The translations under genes were made by a program, and so were the position numbers. This document shows, piece after piece, positions 9,901-18,773 of a stretch of 64,000 bases of DNA. How positions within the stretch are numbered: position 1 is the stretch's first letter; each line of letters opens with the position of its first letter. The notes beneath the pieces were generated by a model. That model saw only the letters and a program-made list of their open reading frames with translations. It did no database searches and was not told where the DNA came from. This stretch comes from Anaerolinea sp. (GTDB taxonomy: Bacteria > Chloroflexota > Anaerolineae > Anaerolineales > Anaerolineaceae), in NCBI GenBank assembly GCA_029975055.1, contig JARKPU010000067.1:1-64000 (forward strand). Direction: 5' to 3'.

Positions 9901-10772
9901 GGCGCGAGGCCAACACCGTGGGCGTTCTGCTGCTCGAAAGCGATTCGCTCGAGCCGCCCTCGGACGAGATGATGAGCTTCCTCAACCGCCTGAGCGACCA
10001 CGCTTCCATCGCCATCTTCAACGCGCAGCTCTATTCGGCCGTGCAGGCCGCCAACCTGGCCAAGAGCGAGTTCGTCTCCTTCGTGGCCCACGAGCTGAAG
10101 AACCCGATGACCTCCGTCAAGGGCTACACCGAGCTGCTGGCAGCCGGGGCGGTCGGCCCCGTCACCGAGGCGCAGACCAACTTCCTCAACACCATCCGCT
10201 CGAACATCGAGCGCATGAACACCCTCGTCTCCGACCTCAACGACCTCTCGAAGATCGAGGTCGGCCGCCTGCGCATGGACTTCAAGGCCATCAGCGTGCC
10301 AGAGGTGATCGAAAGCGCCGTGCGCTCCACCCGCCGGCAGGTGGATGAAAAGAAGCAGACCCTCACGGTGGAATTGCCCGAAAACCTCCCCACCGCCTGG
10401 GCCGACCGAACCCGCCTCGAGCAGGTGCTGGTGAACCTGGTTTCCAATGCCCACAAGTACACGCCCTCCGGCGGGCAGATCACCATCTCCGCCGAGCGCT
10501 GCGCCAACCAGTGGGACCCGAACGGCGCGCCGGAGGTCATCCACGTGGCCGTCAAAGATAACGGCCTGGGCATCAGCGAGGAAGATCAGAAGAAAATCTT
10601 CCAGAAGTTCTTCCGCTCCGAAGACCCCAAGACCCGCGAAGCTCCCGGCACCGGCCTGGGCCTGAACATCACGCGCTCGCTGGTAGAGATGCAAGGCGGG
10701 CGCATCTGGTTCGAGAGCCAGTTCCGCGTGGGCACCACCTTCCACTTCACCATCCCGGTTTCGGCAGGTTAA
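6990..10772 (+). CDS. membrane sensor histidine kinase with four GAF domains
   Basis: 1260 aa from ATG 6990, chosen because a TATAAT sits six bases upstream. Residues 20-340 hold about eight to nine hydrophobic segments forming a membrane sensor region. Four GAF domains follow, roughly 350-505, 515-680, 690-850 and 860-1015. The dimerisation/phosphoacceptor helix contains VAHELKNPMTS with H1034. The ATPase domain shows NLVSNAHKYTPSGG (N box), DNGLGIS (G1) and GTGLGL (G2). No receiver or output domain is attached, so a partner regulator is expected elsewhere. The FIST gene begins 7 nt after the stop, suggesting co-transcription with a small-ligand sensor. Confidence 0.88.
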   Translation: MDQPALANQFASLRRRPLRAWLPQVILLAYMALALLALLALPAAAFKNGQGLPPVRQFNDLLAPFLAALVYLGGAAWAFGVRRARLSGRMLALFNASITILLAGLPDLFAARAYAGLWALAAGLAGGSAFCMAFLFPREDPAIQRRPGLALAGFIPGLALAVLAWLSLAGALPRAQADLYLKLQTGLACLMILFSMAWAALRRARNALSTERDQLRYAVISGILSFGPVIAWLIFRLAAGAPAAQPPAAVLLPVVIFPVVISYTVQRFRLQQADFLLSRVALYGILGVLVTSGYALLAAGLSILLGSVVSPANPLLLGALFFFLALLVLPLRNALQRSIDALFFRGQQAYQERLAAFSGDLTHAVDLKGILKVLRLNIHEVLLPSRLHIYILDPLSETYTAAPGADGAPTSDVRFTASSALVQALNNNNGPLTLPEAGGLPPSFQAEKSRLTLLSARTFIPLPGREQLNGWVALGERVSGEPYNSRELNFLEALCDQAALAIERAQVLANMENRIRQMNVLARVAQGVNITLSMDDLLELIYAQAAQVIPVDEFHIMLHDAAQDTYQYVFYLDRDERLPAMENHAIAAGEALEQEVIRQGRPIRTDDYNRECQRRGVAAPRPNLFGWLAVPLSAGAETIGALSLGSSDPRVEYTADQQNLAQSIADQVAGAIVKARLLQETERRALQLTTLNDMTRQLTSTLDLEPLLQNILQSAVDILVCEAGSLLLVDETTEELVFRVVVSPVANDLVNRRMQPGSGVVGRSVMTREPIIVNDVTRYPGWYSKNDQTTGFTTRAVLVIPLQVKDKVIGVIEVINKRDGSPFTQDDQDLLSAFAAQAAVAIENARLYTMTDQALAARVEELSVMQRIDRELNTSLDTTRAMRITLEWAMRQSKAQSGLVGILQESGLKVMASQGYTDELSPYEEGTLPIEAFGLDEVVREAAPIRRQLGGAAEGCRLRAQAASQVVIPIRREANTVGVLLLESDSLEPPSDEMMSFLNRLSDHASIAIFNAQLYSAVQAANLAKSEFVSFVAHELKNPMTSVKGYTELLAAGAVGPVTEAQTNFLNTIRSNIERMNTLVSDLNDLSKIEVGRLRMDFKAISVPEVIESAVRSTRRQVDEKKQTLTVELPENLPTAWADRTRLEQVLVNLVSNAHKYTPSGGQITISAERCANQWDPNGAPEVIHVAVKDNGLGISEEDQKKIFQKFFRSEDPKTREAPGTGLGLNITRSLVEMQGGRIWFESQFRVGTTFHFTIPVSAG

Positions 10773-10779
10773 CGCTCTT

Positions 10780-11946
10780 ATGACGCATCTGGCTGTATAT
10801 GGCATCGGGCAGGGGCTGGACGGGCGGGACGCCGCCATGCAGGCCACCCAAAAAGCTCTCGACCAGCTCGGCGCGCTGCGCCCAGCCCTGGCGCTGGCAG
10901 TCGTCTCGGAGGAATACGAAATCGCCGAGGCCGCCGCCGGGTTGGCGGGCCTCCTCGGCGACACACCCCTGTGGGGGCTGAGCAGCGTGCGCCCGCTGGC
11001 CGGCGAGAGCGAGCAGCCGCGCTCGGTGCTGGTGGCCCTGCTGGCCGGGTCCGACCTCAAAGCCGCCGTCGGCTGGTGGCCCGGCTACGCCGCCGACAGC
11101 GCCGAGACGGCCCGCCAGGTGGTGCGCCTGCTGCGCTCCGAGCTGGTTCTTCCGCAGGCCGTGCTGGCGGCCGCCGACGGGGTGAACGGCAGCCTGGGGC
11201 CGCTTTGCGCCGGGCTGGCCGACCTGCCCGCGGGCATCGGCGGCTGCCTGGCATCGGGCGGCTACACCTCCGGCAAGACGTACCTGCTCGGCAGGTCGCA
11301 ATCCGGCGCGGGCAGCCTGGTGACGGCCGCGCTCGGCGGGCGCTTCCGCCTGAGCGCCGCCACGGCCCACGGCTGGCAAGACAGCGGCCTGCTGGTGAAC
11401 CTGACGCGCACGCGCGATGTGTGGGTGCAATCGGTGGATGGCAGCCCGGCGGCCGAGCTTTACGCGCGGCACTTCGGCCACAGCCCGCGCGAATGGGCTT
11501 ACCCCCCGTTGAACGATCTGGCCCGCCTTTACCCCCTCGGCCTGGAGACTCAATCCGGCGGCGAGCTGCTCTTGCGCTCGCCTCTGCGCGTGGAGGTGGA
11601 TGGCAGCCTGCGCATGAGCGCCCCGCTGCCCGAGGGCGCCACGGCTCACCTCATGCTGGGCAGCCCCGAAGCCTGCCTGCAGGCTGTGGAACGCGCAGCG
11701 CAAACCGCGCTCGACGGCCTGGGCACGGCCCGCCCCATGCTGGCGCTGGCCTTTGTGGATATCGCCTGGCAGCACCTCTTCGCCACGCGCGCAGGCCTGG
11801 TGCCGTCCGCCATTCAAGACGCGCTGGGGAGCGTGCCGGTCATCGGCGCTTACACGCTCGGACAGTTGGCCCGCCCCACCTCCACCTCGGCGCCTGAAGT
11901 GTATAACCAGTCCGTCGAAATCGCCGTCATCGGCTATCAGGAATAG
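10780..11946 (+). CDS. FIST-domain sensory protein
   Basis: 388 aa. The layout is a FIST_N-like domain (about 30-200, with GGCLASGG near 154) followed by a FIST_C-like domain (about 210-385, ending PVIGAYTLGQL...). FIST proteins are predicted small-ligand sensors, often next to histidine kinases or chemotaxis genes, as here. No signal peptide or membrane segment is visible, so it is cytoplasmic. It follows the histidine kinase by 7 nt. Confidence 0.75.
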   Translation: MTHLAVYGIGQGLDGRDAAMQATQKALDQLGALRPALALAVVSEEYEIAEAAAGLAGLLGDTPLWGLSSVRPLAGESEQPRSVLVALLAGSDLKAAVGWWPGYAADSAETARQVVRLLRSELVLPQAVLAAADGVNGSLGPLCAGLADLPAGIGGCLASGGYTSGKTYLLGRSQSGAGSLVTAALGGRFRLSAATAHGWQDSGLLVNLTRTRDVWVQSVDGSPAAELYARHFGHSPREWAYPPLNDLARLYPLGLETQSGGELLLRSPLRVEVDGSLRMSAPLPEGATAHLMLGSPEACLQAVERAAQTALDGLGTARPMLALAFVDIAWQHLFATRAGLVPSAIQDALGSVPVIGAYTLGQLARPTSTSAPEVYNQSVEIAVIGYQE

Positions 11947-12070
11947 CCCTTCTTCTCATTTTCGCGTCCCCTCGCGCCTTTTCGCGGTTAAAAATCAAAC
12001 CGCCACACCCCGGGCGCACCCAAAGGGGTGAGAAACACGAAGGAACGCGAAAGGAAGAGAAGACAGTTTT

Positions 12071-12103
12071 CCCCTCTCCCAAAGGGAGAGGGCAGGGTGA
12101 GGG
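12071..12103 (+). repeat. dispersed CTCTCCC/GGGAGAG repeat
   Basis: CCCCTCTCCCAAAGGGAGAG followed by GGCAGGGTGAGGG. It is related to the interior of the MITE at 42530-42687. Such sequence, spuriously translated as LPKGEG-type peptides, is familiar from intergenic regions of many bacteria. Confidence 0.5.
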
Positions 12104-12117
12104 CCTGTTCTTTGGCT

Positions 12118-12130
12118 TATAATTCCAGCA
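12118..12130 (+). promoter_or_regulatory. -10 box for a leaderless start
   Basis: TATAAT at 12118-12123, six bases, then ATG at 12130, with no Shine-Dalgarno. Confidence 0.6.
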
Positions 12131-13581
12131 TGCGCCGCTCACTCATCATCGCATTCACCCTCGCTCTTGCCCTCACAGCCTGCAGCCTGGGCGCGCCCGT
12201 GCGGAAGCCCCCCGCTCTGCCCACCCTCACCGCCACCCATATCCCGGCCCCCGCCGCGACCCGCCCCGCCCCCTCCCCCACCCCCGCCCCGGCGCAGCAG
12301 GAACCCACCCTCACCCCCACCGCATCGCCCACAGCGGCGGCCGTCCCCGCCACCCTCGAGCGGCAAAACCTGGCGGTGATCTCCACCGGCAACGCCGCCC
12401 GCCTGGAGCTGCTCGCCGCCTTCCGCCCCGGCCCTCAACTGCGCGTGACCCAGCCCCTCTTCTTCCCCGATGACTCGCGCCTGGCCTTTGCGCTCGTCTC
12501 CGCTGCCGAAGGCGAAGCCCGCAGCGCCACCATCTACATCTGGATCCTCTCATCCGCCCTCCCGCAGCAGATTCTCGACGCCTCCTCGCGCGAACTTGCG
12601 GCCCTGGCCCTTGCCCCGGGTGCTTCCACCCTTGCCGCCGCGGGCCCCGCCGGTCTGCGCCTGTGGGATACGACCACCTGGCAGCCCCTGCCCGGCCCGG
12701 CCGCCGCCGAAGCCCCATCGGCGCTTGCCTTCGGCCCCGCCGGCGACTGGCTCGCTTATGCCCTTTCCCCCTCCGGCAAACTCACCCTCTGGGAGATCGG
12801 CCCGCAGGTGGAGCGCTGGTCTGCCGAATCGGCCCATGCCGGCGGCGTGAGCGCCCTGGCCGCCTCCGCCGATGGCGCCTGGCTGGCTTCCGCCGGGCTG
12901 GATGGAGCCCTGCGCCTGTGGAATACACTCACCGGCGAGGACGAACGTGAACTGGCCGCCTCGGCCGGCGCGGTGACGGGCCTGGCCTTCACCCCCAACG
13001 GGCAGGAACTGCTGGCCTACGATAAAACCGGCGCATTGCTGGCCTACCGCCTGAGCGACGGTCGGCCTGCCCGCTCCTTCCAGGCCTGCTCCAGCGGACT
13101 GCCCGGCTGCACCGCACCCGCCTTCAGCCCCGACCGCGCCATCCTGGCCCTCAGCGACCCGGCCCACCCGGACGGCCCCGGCGTGCGCCTGTGGGATGCT
13201 CAAAACGGCGCCCTGCTGGCCACGCTCGCCACCGCCCCCGCACTCGACCCGCTGCGCATTGCCTCCGTCGCCTTCAGCCCCGATGGCCGCCTGCTGGCAA
13301 TCGGCTCGCAGGATGGCGCGCTGGAAGTCTGGGGCGTCTCCGGCGGGTTGTTTACAGCGGGCGCGCACCTGCGGGTGACCGAGCCGGGCGACGGACTCAA
13401 CCTGCGCGACCGGCCCGCCCTGGGCGGCTCCATTCGCTCGCAGCTGGCCAAAGGCGAGGCTCTCACCCTGCTCGAAGGCCCCGTGCTGGCGGGCGGCTTC
13501 AACTGGTGGCGCATTGTCACCGCCCAAAACCGCGAAGGCTGGATTGTGGAAGTGCCGGAATGGTTCGAAAAAGGAGAATGA
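12130..13581 (+). CDS. WD40-repeat lipoprotein with C-terminal SH3 domain
   Basis: 483 aa from ATG 12130. A lipoprotein signal ends in LTAC (C18), followed by a Pro/Thr/Ala-rich linker to about residue 80. Residues 95-410 are WD40-like beta-propeller blades with recurring LASAGLDGALRLWN, FSPDGRLLAIGSQDG and LRLWDT-type motifs. Residues 415-483 are a bacterial SH3 domain (LNLRDRPALGG...WWRIVTAQNREGWI). It is probably anchored on the outer face of the cytoplasmic membrane and binds protein or cell-wall ligands. It overlaps or abuts the phzF-like gene, suggesting co-transcription. Confidence 0.85.
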   Translation: MRRSLIIAFTLALALTACSLGAPVRKPPALPTLTATHIPAPAATRPAPSPTPAPAQQEPTLTPTASPTAAAVPATLERQNLAVISTGNAARLELLAAFRPGPQLRVTQPLFFPDDSRLAFALVSAAEGEARSATIYIWILSSALPQQILDASSRELAALALAPGASTLAAAGPAGLRLWDTTTWQPLPGPAAAEAPSALAFGPAGDWLAYALSPSGKLTLWEIGPQVERWSAESAHAGGVSALAASADGAWLASAGLDGALRLWNTLTGEDERELAASAGAVTGLAFTPNGQELLAYDKTGALLAYRLSDGRPARSFQACSSGLPGCTAPAFSPDRAILALSDPAHPDGPGVRLWDAQNGALLATLATAPALDPLRIASVAFSPDGRLLAIGSQDGALEVWGVSGGLFTAGAHLRVTEPGDGLNLRDRPALGGSIRSQLAKGEALTLLEGPVLAGGFNWWRIVTAQNREGWIVEVPEWFEKGE

Positions 13582-13583
13582 CC

Positions 13584-14495
13584 ATGCCTCGTTACACCTA
13601 CTATACCGCCGATGTGTTCACCAGCCGCCGCTTTGGCGGTAACCCGCTGGCCGTCATCCCCGATGCCTCCGGGCTGGATGCCCCCGCCATGCAAACCCTG
13701 GCGCGCGAGTTCAACTATTCCGAATCGGTCTTCATCTTCCCGCCCGAGGACCCGGCCCACACCTGCCGGCTGCGCATCTTCACCCCGGCTGCCGAACTGC
13801 CCTTCGCCGGGCACCCTACCATCGGGGCGGCGTTCGTCCTGGCGAGCATCGGGGCCATCCCGCTGGAGGGCAGTGCGGCGCAGGCCGTCTTCGAGGAAGG
13901 CGTCGGGCCGGTGCCCATCTCCATCCGCGCCGAGGGCGGCAAGCCGGTCTTCACCCAGCTCACCACCGCGCGCCTGCCGGAATACGGCCCGCCCGCGCCG
14001 GACAGCCCCGCCCTGGCCCAGATGCTAGGGCTGTGGCCCGAAGACCTGCTGAGCGGCGAATACTCCCCCCAGGCCGTGAGCTGCGGGGTGCCCTTCCTGT
14101 TCATCCCCGTGCGCAGCCGCGAGGCCCTCACGCGCATCCAGATCGACCTCAAATTATGGAAGGACCTGCTGGGGCACTGGTGGGCGCGCGAGATGTTCGT
14201 CTTTGCCTTTGACCCCGAACTGCCCGGCTCGCACCTGCACGCGCGCATGTTTGCCCCCGCGCTTGGCATCGCTGAAGACCCCGCCACCGGGGCCGCCGCA
14301 GCCGCGCTGCCCGGCTACCTGGCTCCGCGCGCGCCTCAGAAGCAGGGCATGCTGCGCTGGGTGGTCGAGCAGGGTTTCGAGATGGGCCGCCCCTCTTTGC
14401 TGGAGGTGGAAACCGACCTGCTCGCCGGGCAGGTGCGCGCCATCCGCGTCGGCGGCGCCTCGGTGCTCGTCGCCGAGGGGCATATCAACCTGTAG
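13584..14495 (+). CDS. PhzF-family isomerase/epimerase
   Basis: 303 aa. Family landmarks are DVFTSRRFGGNPLAV near the start, FNYSESVFI carrying the presumed catalytic Glu, LPFAGHPTIGAA, and EDPATGAAAAALPGYL near the C-terminus. PhzF-type proteins are two-domain diaminopimelate-epimerase-fold enzymes; most homologues have unknown substrates and nothing here suggests phenazine synthesis. The ATG at 13584 has AGGAG seven bases upstream. An ATG at 13578 overlapping the previous stop is possible but too close to that site. Confidence 0.85.
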   Translation: MPRYTYYTADVFTSRRFGGNPLAVIPDASGLDAPAMQTLAREFNYSESVFIFPPEDPAHTCRLRIFTPAAELPFAGHPTIGAAFVLASIGAIPLEGSAAQAVFEEGVGPVPISIRAEGGKPVFTQLTTARLPEYGPPAPDSPALAQMLGLWPEDLLSGEYSPQAVSCGVPFLFIPVRSREALTRIQIDLKLWKDLLGHWWAREMFVFAFDPELPGSHLHARMFAPALGIAEDPATGAAAAALPGYLAPRAPQKQGMLRWVVEQGFEMGRPSLLEVETDLLAGQVRAIRVGGASVLVAEGHINL

Positions 14496-14557
14496 CGTTT
14501 CCGGGGCCGCCCCTCTTTTTCAGTCTACCCTTTGAGGTTCAGTAAGCGGAGCCTTTT

Positions 14558-17500
14558 TTACTTCCCCAGCACCGGCAGGAACAACTGCCGCGGCGCACCC
14601 ACATAGAGCAGGTACTGCACGTCGGTGCCGTACACACGCGCGTCAATCGAAGTGATCTCCAGGTAATAGCTCCCGTCCGCCGGGGCCGTCCAGCGCGCCA
14701 CCGCGCTGGTGCCCACCGAAGCGGCCGCGAAATCCAGGTACTGCGTGGTTCCGGCGCTGTCGGTCAGCCGGGCGCGCGCGGCAGCCCCTCCGCTCTTCGA
14801 GGCCAGGAAGATCATCACCTCCTGCCCCGCCGCGGCGTTGAAGCGCACAAAGTCGGTGTCGTTCTGGCACAGGCGGTGGATGACGCTGGTGTTGAGGGCC
14901 TGTTCCTGCGCCGAGGCGCGCGCGCCGTCGCCCGCCTGGTCGAAGCTATCGGGCGTGCAAGCGCCCGTCAGTTGCACCCTGGCCTGCGCGCTGGAGGGGA
15001 AGGCCTCCTGGTTGCCGGCCATGTCCACGGCCCGCATGCGGAACTCATACGTCCCCGGGTCGCCGACGAACCAGGCCGAGCGCGCCTGCGCCGGAGGCTG
15101 CTGGTTCCAGTTCGTCCAGGCCCCGCCGTTGAAGCGGTACTGCACGTCAAAATGGTCGATGTCGTTTTGCAGGTCCTGGGCCGTCCAGGTGAGGTTCACC
15201 GCCGTGCTGTTCACCGGCGTAGACAGCGAATTCATCGAGCTGGTCGGGGCGGTGTAATCGGGCACCAGGCCGGTGACGAGCACGCCCCGGCTCCCGCCGC
15301 CGTTGTTGGTCGCCAGGATATAAAACGCGCTGCCGGTGGTGTCGCCGGTCGGGTTGAAGATGCTCCACCAGCCGTCGCTGCCATCAGTATCCGTGGCGAA
15401 CTTCGTCCACGAGCCGTTCACCCAATCGGGGCTGTGCCAGTAGAAATCCACCCGGCTGATGCCCCCGCCGGCGATGTTATCCTGCACGGCGGCTTCCACG
15501 ATGAACGGCACCACCGGGATCTTCTTCGGGTCAACCGGCTTGGTCATCACAATCGAATCCGGGCGCGCCGCCACCGTCTGCGAGACGGTCAAGCGGTACT
15601 GATGGAACCCTCCGCCCCCGCCGGGGTGATCCCAGGCGCGCACGCGCACGTAATAGGTGCCGGTGCGCTGCAAGACGGTGGCGATAATCGAATCGCGGAA
15701 GCGCGGTTCGGGGTTGTTGGGGTCTTCGTCGTCATTCATCGCCAGCACATCGCGCCCGTTCGAGTCCAGCAGAGCAATGAACGGGTCCAGCGGGTTGCCT
15801 GAAGTCAGCGTCTGCGCGTCGATATCAATGCGCACCGGCATACCGGCCGTGCCGCTGAAGGAATAATAATCGCTGTCGCCGCCCGGGCAGATCGTCCCGC
15901 TCACCGCCGCGCCGTTCACCGTCACGGCCTGAGCGCTGGAAGGCGAAGTATTGTTGTCGGCGCAGGCATCCGGCGGGGTGGTTTCCAGGCGCACGTCATC
16001 CACGGCCCAGCCCAATCCGGCGTTATCCAGCGGGTCCACCGCGTCAAAGTGGAAGCGCAGCCGCACGGTCTTGTTGGCATACGCCGCCAGGCTGATGGCC
16101 GGGCTGTCGAGCCAGAGAATGCCCTGGGTATCGTCGCTGAGCTGGTACAGGTCGCTGAAGGTAGCCCCGTTATCGGTAGAGATCTGCACGCGGCGCTGGT
16201 CCCAATGGGGCGTCGCAAGGCGCTGGGTGAGGTAAGGGGCGCCTTCCACGTCGCTGTAGTAGCGGAAGCGCAGGTACATCGTCCCCGAAGCGGGCAGGGT
16301 GATGGGCGGCGAGGTCAGGTCGCCGGCGCGGAAGGTCGGGTCGGAGAAGTTCGAACCTCCCGAAAAGAGCCAGGCCGTGGTGGCCCCGCGCGTGGGCTTA
16401 TCCAGCGAGGTCAGCTTCCACAAGCCGGTGCCCGTCCAGCCGGGAGCGCCGTCTTCCATGGAATAACTCACCGGGGCCGTGACCGCCGCCGAAGCGGGCA
16501 GCGAACCGGCGCCGACGGTGAAGTTCAACGCCGTGGAATTGGTGTTGCCGCTGCCGCTGCCAATGGCGGTCACCGTCCAGGTGTAATTGCCCGGCTTGAG
16601 CGTGCCCACCGGCCAGGTGTTGGTGTTGGCCTGCGCCATGCTCATCGATTGCGCCCCCGTCAGGCTGGAGGTGAACCCCAGCGAGCCGGTGCCGCCCGTC
16701 CACGCCAGCACGAGCGAATCGGCGCTGGTGGGGCCGGGCGGGTTGGGGGCCAGGCGCGAATTGCCGTCCGTATCCACCTGGTTGCCCGGGAAGGTCAGGA
16801 AAGGCTCATCCACCTGCCCCGTGCACGGCGCCACCTCCACCGACGAAGCCAGCGTCGCGCCGATGCGGTTATCGGCCAGGTTGTAATCGGTGGCCGAGAG
16901 CGTCTCGGTGCGCCCCAGCGGGTCGGCGCCGTCGCGGTCATAGAGCGTGGCGCAGGTGCCGCTGCTCACCTGGATGGAGGCGATCTTGTTGTTCAACACG
17001 CCCAGCGAGGCCGCGTTGAAGACCCCCGCGCCCAGCTTCTTGCAGCTGCCGCCGAAGTTCACCTCGGAATAGATGCCCACCTGCCCGGCCGCGGGCGTGC
17101 AGGCCGGGGTCACCACGCTGCCAGAGCTGCCGCAGGCCGCGTTCTTGAAGATTTCGCGCTGCCCGGTGAAGCGCGCCGCCCAGTTGCCTTCCACATCGAA
17201 GATGCGCACCGCCAGGCTCATCGGGCCGTCCGGCACGCCCAGCGCGCACAGGTCGAGCGTCTTGGAGAAGGACCCGTTGGCATAATTGGCGTTGTCGAGC
17301 ACTTTCCACGTGCCGTCGTAATTCGCTAAAATCTGCACCTTGGTGATGCCCAGGTTATCGCTGGCTGTGCCGCTCACCGCCAGCGTGCTGCCCGTCACCA
17401 CCGCCCAGGGGGCCGGAGAATCCAGCTGGCCGGTCGGCGGGTTCGCGCCGACGTTGCCCGAGGTGAGGATATCATCATCGCCGCCGCCCTTCTTGCCATC

Positions 17501-18541
17501 CTTGCCCATCGAGCACTCGGTGCCGTAGCCCGGGTGGTTGATCGTCTCCGAGCAGGTGCGCGGTTCGCCGCCGTTGAACGGCACGTCGCTGAAGATGATG
17601 CGCACCGAGTTGCCCCACGAATACGCGCTGTTCGACGGGCTGGTATAGACGTGAAAGTGCAGGTGGTGGTCCGAGCTGTAGCCGGTATCGTCCACGTTGC
17701 CGATATACTCGCCCTGCGGAACGTATGTCTGCCCGGAAACGAAGTGATCGGGCACGCTGCTGCGCGCGATGTGGTAATAGAGCTGGTACGTGGCCGGGCT
17801 GGTTGAGTCATCGCGCAGGACGATATAGTTGGTGCAGTTGGTGTCGCCGTTGTTGCAGGTCTCTTTGTAAGCCACCACCACGCCGCCCTTGGCCGCCAGC
17901 AGCGGGAACATGCGGTTGGAAGCGTCGGGATTCCAGAAATCGTAAGCGTAGCGGCAGGAAGCTTCGGAGCAGGAGTTGTAGTCGAGGAAATGGCCCACGC
18001 TGCCGGTAATTTTGATGTTCAATGCCGTGGACCAGGGCAGCTTGTAGCCGGTGAACGTCTGCGCGGCCGCCGGCGCCGCCGAAGCCTGGGCGGCGAAGCG
18101 CTCCAGCATCTCCTCCGAGGCCAGCTCGGCGGGCAGCGCCTTCAACTCGCTGCCAAAGCTTTCAGCCGATTGGATGGTCACCTTCCAGTCGGAGGCCTGC
18201 ACGCCCTGCCCGGAGGGGTTGCGGGCAATCGCCAGCCCCGGCTCGCGGCCGATCACATCGCCCGTATCCGGGTCGCGCTGCTGCAGCCACACCAGGGCCG
18301 TGCGCCCGTCCTGCGAATAAACGATGTTGTTGATCTCGACTTCGTTGATCAGAAAGCCCAGGATCGAGGCCCGGTTGGCCTGGATCGCCAGACCGGTGGC
18401 CTCGCGCAGCGCCCGATCGACATCCGGCGAGGGAGGGGTGGGTTCTTGCGCCGACGCGCTGCGAACCACGGGCACCAAAAGCACCGCCAGACCGATCCCG
18501 GCGATCAACAGGATATCCAGCCACCGCACAAAACGCTTCAT
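14558..18541 (-). CDS. giant secreted M23-like multidomain protein
   Basis: 1327 aa from ATG 18541, which has TGGAGG at good spacing; an in-frame ATG at 18559 is less likely. A signal peptide covers residues 1-31 (SASA-QE). Residues 165-305 resemble an M23/LytM metallopeptidase: H184, a candidate D201, and HHLHFH at 292-297. In order follow an Ig-like segment, a beta/gamma-crystallin-like segment (VGIYSEVNFGGSC), an Fn3/Ig stretch, a MAM/immune-inhibitor-A-like jelly roll with WAVDDVRLE, a PPC domain (SDYYSFSG...YYVRVRAW), Ig-like repeats, and a second PPC-like domain at the end. Likely a surface or secreted wall-acting or adhesive protein. Metal-ligand spacing is atypical, so activity is uncertain. 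Confidence 0.72.
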   Translation of the reverse strand: MKRFVRWLDILLIAGIGLAVLLVPVVRSASAQEPTPPSPDVDRALREATGLAIQANRASILGFLINEVEINNIVYSQDGRTALVWLQQRDPDTGDVIGREPGLAIARNPSGQGVQASDWKVTIQSAESFGSELKALPAELASEEMLERFAAQASAAPAAAQTFTGYKLPWSTALNIKITGSVGHFLDYNSCSEASCRYAYDFWNPDASNRMFPLLAAKGGVVVAYKETCNNGDTNCTNYIVLRDDSTSPATYQLYYHIARSSVPDHFVSGQTYVPQGEYIGNVDDTGYSSDHHLHFHVYTSPSNSAYSWGNSVRIIFSDVPFNGGEPRTCSETINHPGYGTECSMGKDGKKGGGDDDILTSGNVGANPPTGQLDSPAPWAVVTGSTLAVSGTASDNLGITKVQILANYDGTWKVLDNANYANGSFSKTLDLCALGVPDGPMSLAVRIFDVEGNWAARFTGQREIFKNAACGSSGSVVTPACTPAAGQVGIYSEVNFGGSCKKLGAGVFNAASLGVLNNKIASIQVSSGTCATLYDRDGADPLGRTETLSATDYNLADNRIGATLASSVEVAPCTGQVDEPFLTFPGNQVDTDGNSRLAPNPPGPTSADSLVLAWTGGTGSLGFTSSLTGAQSMSMAQANTNTWPVGTLKPGNYTWTVTAIGSGSGNTNSTALNFTVGAGSLPASAAVTAPVSYSMEDGAPGWTGTGLWKLTSLDKPTRGATTAWLFSGGSNFSDPTFRAGDLTSPPITLPASGTMYLRFRYYSDVEGAPYLTQRLATPHWDQRRVQISTDNGATFSDLYQLSDDTQGILWLDSPAISLAAYANKTVRLRFHFDAVDPLDNAGLGWAVDDVRLETTPPDACADNNTSPSSAQAVTVNGAAVSGTICPGGDSDYYSFSGTAGMPVRIDIDAQTLTSGNPLDPFIALLDSNGRDVLAMNDDEDPNNPEPRFRDSIIATVLQRTGTYYVRVRAWDHPGGGGGFHQYRLTVSQTVAARPDSIVMTKPVDPKKIPVVPFIVEAAVQDNIAGGGISRVDFYWHSPDWVNGSWTKFATDTDGSDGWWSIFNPTGDTTGSAFYILATNNGGGSRGVLVTGLVPDYTAPTSSMNSLSTPVNSTAVNLTWTAQDLQNDIDHFDVQYRFNGGAWTNWNQQPPAQARSAWFVGDPGTYEFRMRAVDMAGNQEAFPSSAQARVQLTGACTPDSFDQAGDGARASAQEQALNTSVIHRLCQNDTDFVRFNAAAGQEVMIFLASKSGGAAARARLTDSAGTTQYLDFAAASVGTSAVARWTAPADGSYYLEITSIDARVYGTDVQYLLYVGAPRQLFLPVLGK

Positions 18542-18609
18542 TCCATCCTCCAGGCGCATGCTCCCCCCTTTCTAATCTTACCAATCTGGTGGGAATTACT
18601 CAAGCGTTT

Positions 18610-18679
18610 GACAGTGCTTCAATTTTTCTGCAATTTAAGCGGCATGCCCCGCAAAATCACAGAAAAGATACACACGATC
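18610..18679 (+). repeat. 70-bp palindromic element, copy 2
   Basis: Begins GACAGTGCTTC, ends ACACGATC, exactly 70 bp, with a GCGGCATGCCCCGC-type core. It is flanked by perfect 8-bp direct repeats AAGCGTTT (18602-18609 and 18680-18687), as expected of a target-site duplication. It lies between holA and the secreted protein gene. Confidence 0.8.
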
Positions 18680-18773
18680 AAGCGTTTGCCTGAGCGGGAG
18701 AAGCCTCCGCGCGGGCGGCCTCTCCGTTCTTATGCGAAAGGTTAAGCTGAGGAAGACGGGAATGACCGGACCG

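Noticed and set aside
6975..11060. 1361-codon open frame on the minus strand
   Set aside because: It is antisense to the histidine kinase and FIST genes; composition is Arg/His/Gln/Gly-rich shadow coding typical of GC-rich DNA, with no recognisable domain.
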